Shown one piece after another: positions 32,601-40,675 of a stretch of 64,000 bases of DNA (position 1 is its first letter; every line of letters begins with the position of its first letter). Below the pieces are notes generated by a model, which did not search any database, was not told the DNA's origin, and was given only the letters and a program-made list of their open reading frames with translations. This DNA is from Zantedeschia hybrid cultivar (taxonomy: Eukaryota; Streptophyta; Magnoliopsida; Alismatales; Araceae). Where the stretch lies: the NCBI GenBank assembly GCA_030544215.1, contig JARZZO010000001.1:67296456-67360455 (forward strand), given 5' to 3'. The position numbers and the translations under genes were made by a program.

Positions 32601-35197
32601 AGGTCTATATAGACGACATGTTGGTCAAGAGCCGCATTGCTGCAGAGCATCTGGCCGACTTGGCCGAGATTTTCTCCGCCCTTAGGCGGTACAAGATGAA
32701 GCTGAACCCGGCCAAGTGCGCCTTCGGGGTAGCCTCCGGCAAGTTCCTCGGCTACATGGTCACTCACCGAGGGGTGGAGGCTAATCCCGAGAAGGTCGCT
32801 GCGATCATGCAGATGCGCCCCCCGGCAAACCTCCGAGAGGTACAGAAGCTGAACGGGAGGATCGCAGCCCTCAGCCGCTTCATGTCAAGGGCGGCAGACT
32901 ACTGTTTCCCCTTCTTCAAGCTGCTGAAGAAGGCCAACAACTTCGACTGGACGGAGGAGTGCCAGACAGCCTTCAATCAGCTGAAGGCCTACCTCTCCAA
33001 AGTCTCCATCTTGTCCAAGCCGGTTCCCGGGGAACCTCTGAGCTTGTACCTTGCAGTCTCCGAGACGGCTCTCAGCGCCGTCCTCGTCCGCGAGGAAGGT
33101 GGCGTTCAGAAGCCAGTTTATTACACCAGCCGAGCCCTTCAAGGAGCAGAACTCCGGTATCTTGCCCTGGAGAAGCTGGCTCTGGCCCTCGTCTCGTCCG
33201 CGAGGAGGCTCCGGCCTTACTTTCTAGCCCATTCCGTGAAGGTCCTCACCGACCAGCCCCTAAAGCAGATTCTCTCCCGGTCGGAGGTGTCCGGCAGGCT
33301 GGCGAAATGGGCGATCGAGCTAGGAGAGTTCGATATCTCCTACGCCCCTCGGGTAGCAATAAAAGCCCAGGAGTTGGCAGATTTCATCGCCGAACTTACC
33401 CCCGGCGCCTCCTCGGCACCTCGGCCGGCACCCGACGCGGTCGAAGCTGAGGCTACTTCGGCTCCTGCGCCGGCAGACGAATGGCGACTCTTCGTGGACG
33501 GCTCCGCGTGCTCCACGGGCAGCGGCGCCGGATGGATCCTGGCATCGCCCGAAGGGGTCGTCACGGAGTACGCCCTGCGCTTCTCCTTCCCAGCAACCAA
33601 CAATGCCGCCGAGTACGAAGCTCTCATCTCCGGCCTCCGGGCCGCGAAGAAGCTCGGCGCCCGGAACCTGAAAGCCTTCAGCGATTCCCAGTTGATCGCC
33701 AGCCACATCTCCGGGGAGTACGAGGCTCGGGACGCAATGATGGCGTCTTATCTCCAGGTGACTCGCAAGATCCTCACCCAATTCGATTCTTATGAAATCG
33801 TGAGGATTCCGAGAGCCGAGAATACCCCGGCCGATGCACTTTCCCGGCTGGCGTCAACTCAAGACGGGGGTGGAGGCCGAATGATCCTCGTCGAGGAGCT
33901 CGCCGAACCAAGCCTCGGCGAAGCCGAAGCCATGCAAGTCACTGAGGTCGAGGCCGAGACGTGGATGACCCCCCTCGTCACTTTCCTTCTCCGAGGAGAA
34001 GTCCCGCCAGATCCGAGGGAGGCGAAGCACATTCGACAGCGCTCATCCCACTTCCTCCTTCTGGACGGGGTGCTGTACAAGAAATCCTTCGGCCGACCAT
34101 TGCTGCGGTGCCTCGGCCCGGCTGAAGCCGACTACGCCACAAGAGAAATCCATGAAGGAGTATGCGGGGCGCACGCGGGAGGAAGGGCCCTGGCTCATAA
34201 GCTCCTGAGGCAAGGCTACTGGTGGCCAACGCTCCGAGAGGACGCTTTAGCCCTCGTGCGGTGCTGTGACCAGTGCCAGAGGTTCAGCTCCCTCATTCAC
34301 CAGGCGGCCACCCTTCTGACCCCCTTGTCCGATCCCTGGCCTTTCGCCCAATGGGGAATCGACCTCCTGGGACCTTTTCCCGTCGCCACCGGCCAAAGAA
34401 AGTTCCTCATCGTGGCGGTCGATTATTTCACTAAGTGGGTCGAAGCCGAACCCCTCGCGTCAATAACCGATAGCAATGCATGGAACTTCGTGTGGAAGTC
34501 CATCATTTGCCGGTTCGGCATCCCTCGAGCCATCATCTCTGACAATGGAAAGCAATTCGACAGCCGACGATTCAGCGACAACTGCGCCAGCTTCGGCATA
34601 CTTCACAAATTCACTTCGATGGCGCATCCTCGAGCAAACGGCCAAGTCGAAGTCACTAACCGAAGCCTCCTGCAGGGATTGAAAACCCGCCTCGGCGAGG
34701 CTAAGGGCCGATGGGTAGAAGAGCTGCCAAGTGTTCTGTGGGCCTATCGGACGACAAGCCGAACCCCCACCGACGAAACTCCCTTTCGCATGGCCTATGG
34801 GATAGAGGCCGTTATTCTGGTGGAAATCGGCCTTCCCTCTCCCAGGGTCGTTGCTTACAGTCCGGAGGCCAACGAGGAAGGCTTGAAAGACCACCTGGAC
34901 CTCATTGAAGAGGCCCGAGACAAGGCTCGTATCCGGCTGGCGGCTTATCAACAGCGCATGGCCAAGTACCACAACACTCGAGTAAAGCCCCGAAGCTTTG
35001 AAATAGGGAGCCTCGTGTTGAGGAATGCTCATGCTTCCAAGCCAGCCGAAGCCTCAGGGAAGCTTGCCCCCAACTGGGAGGGGCCCTATCGGGTCAGGGA
35101 GGTGATCAGGCGTAGGGCTTACCGGTTGGAGACCCTTTCGGGCCAACCTCTTCCTCGCACCTGGAATGTAGAGCGCCTTCGGCGTTATTATATGTAA
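29693..35197 (+). CDS. Tat Gag-Pol polyprotein, intact, 1834 aa
   Basis: Encodes the proteins for reverse transcription and integration. The start MSQRPVTRRSG is chosen because it is the first ATG after the primer-binding site and is shared with the defective copy. Approximate residues: Gag capsid-like domain 216-323; zinc knuckle 457-476 (CEYHREIGHTTDEC, Cys-X2-His-X4-His-X4-Cys, with His for the usual second Cys); aspartic protease around D610 (IFVDNGSAPNIL, Asn in place of Ser/Thr); reverse transcriptase 838-1023 with YIDD 972-975; RNase H 1083-1226; second, archaeal-type RNase H 1264-1390 (FVDGSA, NNAAEYEAL, FSDSQL, ADALSRL). Integrase follows: an HHCC zinc region about 1488-1530, then catalytic D1557, D1617 and E1653 with D-X35-E spacing. 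No frameshift or stop is present, and Gag and Pol share one frame. No chromodomain follows integrase. Confidence 0.97.
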   Translation: MSQRPVTRRSGQSEAEAREASAHMLPSEGAPSAPPSLPLPTIPESLGSEDRVGVLQQQMATLAAAVTSLEPLQEMVFVIAQRMGLMGQLPQQAPLPPLYPVQDVRFRPAPTPVSPNETTATRSEPSALPARAPRADRLTEQDYASSEYRPARTGGQSVATSTAPDLDRRLTAMRKEMQQMVSRPHGAPLASNILEQTPFTAELLATEVPPSFKLPKGPLYDGMTNPVCHFQRFNAYLRVRGISEAVRCRLFPLTLEKIALTWFETLAPNSIHSLVQLDQLFIDQFYDATRQCKTSASLLAIRQGPTETLQEYFTKFRTEAAQIPNLDSSIAVSAVISGCRDEGLLGSIGKRHPPTFQDLVARAHKYINREALMLSRGKGAAEATSAPAPQVVRPRPEDQEPSRKRYRREDWDRERRRDPQPRYLPLPAPPSRMLMEVKGMLRRPDRIKTDPRRRDPSRYCEYHREIGHTTDECRQLREEIDRIIREGRLPQYRREQPPQQNRDVPAAPRQQQPPAIEAAPPPKATSAPVESSHQRPSSGSIMMISGGSGEGSRPRQRNTVAAVDGEPKRPHLEDITFDAEDLTNVQVPHDDALVVNAVINSYDVHRIFVDNGSAPNILFYDCFEKIGLSEANMKPHRGPLFGFNGSPCRVEGIVRLPVTLGSAPRQLTVETDFAVVKIDSAYNAIFDRRLIGGVGAVPSSYHQKLKFHTSHEIGEARGNQEAARQCYMISVKGKTAAETLTIESTAEASSGEPLLAVPIPGGEGRVLMIGSGLEKTEAEKLTEFLKKNLDVFAWSPADMPGVDPEVAEHRLHTDPDQPPVKQKRRTFNKERRAAIQAEVQKGLDAGHLREVHHPDWIANVVMVSKKDGKWRMCVDFTNLNKACPMDSFPLPRIDQVVDATSGHELLSFLDAYSGYHQIRMHSNVESKTSFTTDLGLYCYTRMPFGLKNAGATYQRLVNKVFVPQLGRNMEVYIDDMLVKSRIAAEHLADLAEIFSALRRYKMKLNPAKCAFGVASGKFLGYMVTHRGVEANPEKVAAIMQMRPPANLREVQKLNGRIAALSRFMSRAADYCFPFFKLLKKANNFDWTEECQTAFNQLKAYLSKVSILSKPVPGEPLSLYLAVSETALSAVLVREEGGVQKPVYYTSRALQGAELRYLALEKLALALVSSARRLRPYFLAHSVKVLTDQPLKQILSRSEVSGRLAKWAIELGEFDISYAPRVAIKAQELADFIAELTPGASSAPRPAPDAVEAEATSAPAPADEWRLFVDGSACSTGSGAGWILASPEGVVTEYALRFSFPATNNAAEYEALISGLRAAKKLGARNLKAFSDSQLIASHISGEYEARDAMMASYLQVTRKILTQFDSYEIVRIPRAENTPADALSRLASTQDGGGGRMILVEELAEPSLGEAEAMQVTEVEAETWMTPLVTFLLRGEVPPDPREAKHIRQRSSHFLLLDGVLYKKSFGRPLLRCLGPAEADYATREIHEGVCGAHAGGRALAHKLLRQGYWWPTLREDALALVRCCDQCQRFSSLIHQAATLLTPLSDPWPFAQWGIDLLGPFPVATGQRKFLIVAVDYFTKWVEAEPLASITDSNAWNFVWKSIICRFGIPRAIISDNGKQFDSRRFSDNCASFGILHKFTSMAHPRANGQVEVTNRSLLQGLKTRLGEAKGRWVEELPSVLWAYRTTSRTPTDETPFRMAYGIEAVILVEIGLPSPRVVAYSPEANEEGLKDHLDLIEEARDKARIRLAAYQQRMAKYHNTRVKPRSFEIGSLVLRNAHASKPAEASGKLAPNWEGPYRVREVIRRRAYRLETLSGQPLPRTWNVERLRRYYM

Positions 35198-35271
35198 GTC
35201 ACCTCTCCCCAGGCTTTCAGCCGGAGGGTATGAATAAAGAACTCTCTTGTTCAGGAAACTTGTTGCTATAT

Positions 35272-35865
35272 TCTCTAAGTCCGTGTAAACCGTATCGGGA
35301 GTGGCTTCGGCCATGCAAACCGTATCGGGAGCGGCATGGTTCTCTTAAAGTCCGCAAGTTCTTCGATCCGACGAATGGCTTCGGCCATGTAATCCGGATC
35401 AGGACGCGGCATGGTTTTCTCTGTCCGTGTAAACCGTATCGGGAGTGGCTTCGGCCATGCAAACCGTATCGGGAGCGGCATGGTTCTCTTAAAGTCCGCG
35501 AGTCCTTCGATCCGACGAATGGCTTCGGCCATATAATCCGGATCAGGACGCGGCATGGTTTTCTCTAAGTCCGTGTAAACCGTATCGGGAGCGGCTTCGG
35601 CCATGCAAACCGTATCGGGAGCGGCATGGTTCTCTTAAAGTCCGCAAGTCCTTCGATCTGACGAATGGCTTCGGCCATGTAATCCGGATCAGGACGCGGC
35701 ATGGTTTTCTCTAAGTCCGTGTAAACCGTATCGGGAGTGGCTTCGGCCATGCAAACCGTATCGGGAGCAGCATAGTCCTTTTAAAGTCCGCGAGTCCTTC
35801 GATCCGACGAATGGCTTCGGTCATGTAATCCGGATCAGGACGCGACAGGTTATTCTGAGTCTGCA
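35272..35865 (+). repeat. Minisatellite array between pol and antisense gene, about 145-bp units
   Basis: The word CTTCGATC recurs near 35361, 35505, 35651 and 35797, a period of 144-146 bases. Each unit holds two copies of AACCGTATCGGGAG flanking CGGCCATG. It is homologous to the 151-bp array of the defective element but lacks that element's extra 74-bp units. Confidence 0.92.
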
Positions 35866-36152
35866 TAAGACGAAGCGGGAGCGACTTCGGCCACACGAAC
35901 CGCATCTAAAGCAGCCGTATCTGCTGGCGAGATTCTATCAACGCCCTATCAGAACCTACATCGGGTCTCGGCTTCGCAAACTATAGCGAACGACAGAAGG
36001 ATCTCGGATTTCAGAAAGGCCAGATCCACTCAAGTCATGCAGAAAACAACAAGGTAAAGCCAAAAACATTCCTTGTATTCACAAGCAAGAGGAAGTACAA
36101 ACTCGGCCATATGCCTGGCCGAAGGCTTACAAAAGTGGAAAAACAAAAAACC

Positions 36153-36177
36153 GGGGGGGGGGGGGGGGGGGGGGGGG
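36153..36177. repeat. Poly-G tract, 25 bases
   Basis: An uninterrupted run of 25 G lies just beyond the 3' end of the antisense gene. The defective element has only GAGGGGGG here. The true length may be uncertain for technical reasons. Confidence 0.9.
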
Positions 36178-36186
36178 ACCCTCGTA

Positions 36187-38720
36187 TCAACCCTCGACGA
36201 CCCCTTCCTCCTCCGCTTCGACCGCGCCTTGGCCGGGAGAGGGAGAGTCAACGATCTGCACCGCTTCAGGAGCGGCAGCCTCGGCGGGGGCCTCCTCGGT
36301 GGTCACGGCTTCGTCTTCAGGAACTGGAGGCGAGGCCCTCTCGGCCACAAGATCCTTCCACCAGGATAGGAGCTCCCTGCCTTCCTCGCCCATCAGCAGG
36401 GCGACCCCGGTCAAATCGACGCTCGGGCAGGCCCTCTGGGCGACAGCCAGTCTAAGGTCGAAGACCGAAGAAGACGCTAGCAGCTGGGCTCGGAGGATCT
36501 CTTCGGCGTAGTCCGAGCTGGCCTTGTAATCGGCTACGGCCGAGTCCGCCGCTTCCTCCAGCTCCTGCTTCAGCGCCGATACCTCCTCGGCGTGGCGGCG
36601 CTTCTCCGAAGCCCGCCGGGACTCCTTGTCCTGGATCTGGGCCTTGAGGGCCCGGATCTCGGACTGAGCCGCAGCAAGCTCGCTCTCGGCCTTCTCCTTC
36701 TCCCGCTCGGCCTTTTCCTTGGCCTCAGCGGCAGCACGGGCCTCTGCTGCCCTCTCCTCCAGCTGCGCCCGCGCCCGGGCGCTCGCAGTTACGAGCCCAT
36801 CGACCAAGGGCTCGATACGGGGCGCCGCCGAGGTACCCTCACCCGAACAGGCCGGCTCCTCCTCGGCCTCTAGGAGCTTGAGTCGGAGCAGCTCCTGATG
36901 GTGCATCAGGACGCTACCCGTCACCGCAGCCTGCGGACCGAAAGCAGACAAGGGTCAGAAAATCAAGACAGCTAAGGAGAGCTAAGTTGAAGAACTTTCA
37001 GGCTTCTTACCTGGACCGCCAACCGGGCACTCATCGCCGCCAGGTCGGTGACGGAATGCTCCTTCAGCTCTTCGAAAGCTGAAGGGAGAGTGAGGCTGCT
37101 GAGCAAACGGAGGCACGTCTGCGAGTCCTCCATGCTCTCATCCTTATACACCCCCGGCTCGGGGTGCCACCATTCGCGTTGCGCCCGGGGCGCCTGCGAC
37201 CCAGCGCCTCCGTCATCGGCCCCTGCCGACACGGCCGGAGGGGAGTCGCCCATTGGCCCCTCGGGAGACGCCAGCCTTGCGGCCCTTCAGGCCATGGCGC
37301 TCCTCCTGATCAGCGGAGCCGGCTCCGCCTCTTCGGCCTCCTCTCCCCGGGGGCGCTTCGACGCTCGGCCGCCCCTTCGAGCGGCGAACTTTGTCTTCTG
37401 CTCCCTCTCGAGAGCGGCAGCGGCAGCGCGGCCCTCGGCGGAGGCCGCAGTCCTTGGGACCCCGCCTCGGGTCCTCGGAACTCCAGCGCCTCGGCCGGAC
37501 CTGCCTGCCGCTTGCGAGGCCGGTGCCCGGCCTGAACCGCGCTGGTCGGATATCAGGGAGAGGAGGGCATCGAGGTCGGCCATTGCTGCAAGCAAGAAGA
37601 ATATGTTAGAAACAAAACGACGAGCAAGTAACGAATTCAAAGCCGACTTACCCTCGGCCGAAACTTCATCAGCATCCCCAGCCGGAGGAGCTTCGGCCGG
37701 AGGAGCGGCAGCCCTTCCTCCGCGGCCCTGCGGAGTCTCCCCGGGAGGAAGGTAGGGAAAGGCCCGCACCGGATCGGACCGAGGATCCGGCCATACCCCG
37801 GCGTTCACCAGCCTCTCCAACGCGCTGAGGAGCCCCCAGATGTCGTACGGGGCCATGACCTGGACATGGCCCACGAGAGTGCTCTGTACGGGGGTCAGAG
37901 CAGGAGGGTCCGAGAGGCCTGCGGCCAGCGGCGCCCATTCGGTGGGAAAGGGCCACACGCCCTTCTCGTTCTCCGGCAGAGAGATGAAGATGAACTTCCT
38001 CTTCCAGCCGTGGATGGACGAGGGCTTCCCGGAGAATATGCTTCGGCCGACCCGAGGGACGAAGCAGTACCACTCGGACTTCCCCTGCCTTTGGATTTTA
38101 AAGAGATAGCGGAAGACATTGATGGAAGGGTTGATCTGTATATGAGCGAAAACGCTCAAAAAACCGTATACAGTGCGCCAAGAATTGGGAAAGAGCTGAG
38201 ATGGGGCCAGCCCGTAGAAGCTAAGGAGGTTGATGACAAAGGTGGGAAGAGGAAGACGGAAGCCCGCCTCAAAGCTATCAACATAGATGGAGAAGGAGCC
38301 CGGGCGGCGAGTGTTGGCCCTGGTGGCGGAGTCGGGCCGATGAGGGGTCGTCCAGGAAGGAAGCTGGAAGTAAGAAACTAGGTTCCTCACCTCTACGTCC
38401 GAAAGGGCGCAGGATGCTTCCGAAGCAATGTCCGGACGACGACGTTCCGAGGTGGAAGCCTGGCCTGGGTCCCGGACCTCCTGGGTAGCCTCGGCCTCGG
38501 AGGCCTCGGCCCCGGAAGCCTCGGCCTCAGAGACCTCGGCCCCAGAGACCTCGGCCCCGGAAGTCTCGGACCCCTCAGTCCCAGAGTTCTCAGGCTCTTC
38601 AGACATTGCGGAAGCAAGAGAATCCGAGGTGAGGGGATCTGACAGAGAAGATTTTGGGGAGTGGGAAGGAGTATACTCCTCGTCCGAAGGAGTAATCTCA
38701 CTGGAAGGACTCCGGACCAT
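36187..38720 (-). CDS. Antisense three-exon gene in the Tat element (Transposase_28-like plus coiled coil)
   Basis: Extra gene, opposite to gag-pol, between pol and the 3' LTR. Exons 38720-37652, 37585-37011 and 36930-36187 are separated by 66- and 80-bp introns with GT-AG borders (CCGAGG/GTAAGTCGG, CTTGCAG/CAATGG; GTCCAG/GTAAGAAG, GTCCGCAG/GCTGCG). Phases agree over 796 codons. The N-terminus is acidic and Ser/Glu-rich. Residues about 110-260 (PTFVINLLSFYGLAPSQL, GWKRKFIFISLPENEKGVW) resemble the 'putative gypsy type transposon' domain (PF04195, by recall). The middle is Arg/Ala-rich and basic. The last exon is a long coiled coil (about residues 580-690), then an acidic tail. Codon 456 is TGA (37289-37287) where the defective copy has CGA, so this copy is probably truncated. 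Function unknown; the domain name does not establish transposase activity. Confidence 0.72.
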
Positions 38721-38987
38721 AAGGCCGCGAAGGGGAGGAAGAAGGCCAAGGCTTACTCGCAGGAAGGGGGAGGAAGTCTCTCCTGAACCGAGCGCAGCTT
38801 CTCAAGCCACCCAGCTCCACCAGCGATGCGTTCTGAGGAATGGAGATCCTCCCACGGTGGCCGGCGAGCTCGGACGAAGCCTTCAGGAAGCTAGCCTTTC
38901 GCTGGAGAAGGAAGGAGAACTCGGGTGATCGCAGGGGAAACGCAAGCGCAGCAGCAGGAAGAAGAACAGTGCCCTGCTGAGGGCTTG

Positions 38988-39189
38988 TATTTATAAGCCC
39001 ATTCGAAGCGCCTCCCGCCGAAGCCAACGGCCGAGATCATCCCTCTCGTCCCCTCGCTCCTCTCGGATGCCCGCCACGTGCGCCGTCCTTCGGCAATGAT
39101 GACGGGCCGGCTCCGGGACTTGAAGCAGAGTGATCAACGGCCGAAAGCGCTCCGACCCTTCAGCTAATCACCCGGATGCCCGCCACGTG
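38988..39189 (-). promoter_or_regulatory. Promoter of the antisense gene: TATA box and two G-boxes
   Basis: On the minus strand TATAAATA (38988-38995) lies inside the perfect palindrome GGGCTTATAAATACAAGCCC. Two G-boxes, CACGTG, lie upstream at 39075-39080 and 39184-39189. The start codon is about 265 bases downstream of the TATA box. The TATA box is conserved in the defective element, but only one G-box is. The rest, up to the polypurine tract, is GC-rich and non-coding. Confidence 0.6.
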
Positions 39190-39590
39190 TCCCGATCCGC
39201 GTGCGACGAAGGGAGCGGCGACAATCCGAGTGGAGCCTCGGGCAGAGAGCCGGAGCGATCCGCGACCCGCGGGCGGTCGGGATCCTTTTGTGTTTTTGAC
39301 GGTGCGGCCGGATGCGCGACGCGTGTCCCGTGCTTCCTCGCGAGGCGACGCCCATCCCGTCCATTTAATGAAGCCTGACGCGAGTCAGAGGGCTCGGCCC
39401 TTCGGCTTCTGAGCTTTGAGCCTTCGTTGCCACTCCGAGCGAAGACGAAGCAACCGCGTAGCCCTCGGCCGGCCGAGGGCACCCTCTTCCCAGTGAAAAA
39501 AGAACAGAGCTTCGGGTAAGACACCTGTTACGCTAATTCTTCTGCCAGCTTCGAGCTATACTCTCGCCATCTCAGAACTGAGGAAGACAA

Positions 39591-39605
39591 GAGTGGGAGG
39601 CTATG
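39591..39605 (+). other. Polypurine tract
   Basis: GAGTGGGAGG followed by CTATG sits immediately before the 3' LTR, where plus-strand DNA synthesis is primed. It is the same in the defective element except for one base. Confidence 0.8.
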
Positions 39606-40670
39606 TGATGAGGCAGAATCCGATTCGGCCCATTGAAGCAAGCCCAAACCCCTTTCAGCCCAACAGCAGCAGTACCAGGCCCTCCGGGAGCCTCCGGCCC
39701 ATCAGCGGCCCAGCAGCCTTCGGCCCATAAGCGGCACCGTCGCTCCCGGCCCAACAGGTTTCAGCCCGTCAGCGGCCCACCAGCCTACGGCCCGAGAACA
39801 GCGCGGCAGCCCAAGGCCCAACAGGCTTCGGCCCATTAGCGGCCCAACCCCCTTCGGCCCGGTAGCCGAATCCGGCCCACTCCGGTGGCGGATCAGGCAC
39901 TATGGTGGTTTATCAGTAAGCCCTCCTTTAGTCCTATATCGGCTGCCACCGTTAACCATCTGCTATCATTTGCTATAAATACACCGCTATTTATTGCCCA
40001 AAGGATGCTTCCTCAAGCCTCCGAGACCCTTAAGGACTACAGTCCGAAAAGCATTAAAGCTACTCTCTTTGCCTTCTGAATCGAATCTTCTTCAGGAGCT
40101 AACTTGACCGTCGGAGGGGGTTCCCCAGGGCTGAAGCCCGGGACTCCTGCTGACTGGTTTTCTTCTTTCCCTCCTGCAGGAGCTCGGTTCGAATCTTCGC
40201 CGACCTTCCCGAGTCGGTCTCGACCGCCGACCTCGGACTCCTCTCCCTGGTCTCGACGCCGTACGCCGGCTGCCCCAAGACAGGAGACTCGGTCTCACGC
40301 TGTCCCTCCGTCCGCCGAAGGGGCTTTGGGCTCACTATCCAAGAGCAAGCCAAGTCCGAGTCACTTTCGGCCTCGGACTTTCGGCTTCGGCTTCATCGCC
40401 CGTCGACAGATCAGTCGGAAGAAGATTCATCCGCGCCGCCCCTTCGTCCGCCGAAGGAGCTTCGGCCCCGACTTCTCTGCTCTTGCAACAGAGGATCCTC
40501 GGCCCCGACTCCCCGGAGCGAGCCGGCCTTCGGACCTCTCGGCTCCGCCTCTGCGTCCTTCGTCTTCCGGATCCTCGTCGGGCCCCCTCAACACCGATCC
40601 GACCTAGCACCGGATCCCTCTCTTCGGATTCCGGCTTCGGAATCCGGTCATGATAGCTTCGGCTACATCA
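39606..40670 (+). repeat. 3' LTR of the intact Tat element
   Basis: 1065 bp, differing from the 5' LTR by about 16 substitutions and a 3-bp deletion in a CTT run. The TATA box is at 39974-39980. It is followed by TAATG (40671-40675). Confidence 0.95.
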
Positions 40671-40675
40671 TAATG

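Larger units (their letters stand above)
28589..40670 (+). mobile_element. Complete, young Tat-lineage Ty3/gypsy retrotransposon
   Basis: 12,082-bp element with LTRs of 1068 and 1065 bp, a primer-binding site, an uninterrupted gag-pol frame, a minisatellite array, an antisense three-exon gene, a polypurine tract and a perfect 5-bp target duplication. The LTRs differ by about 16 substitutions and one 3-bp indel by my count (about 1.5%), so insertion is recent. Assignment to Tat rests on the second RNase H domain after the usual one, the YIDDMLVKS reverse-transcriptase motif, the lack of a chromodomain and the extra gene between pol and the 3' LTR. Confidence 0.96.

Noticed and set aside
36592..37755. 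Plus-strand frames opposite the antisense retrotransposon gene
   Set aside because: The minus-strand frame carries the intron borders, the TATA box and cross-copy conservation; the plus-strand frames are GC-driven shadows.
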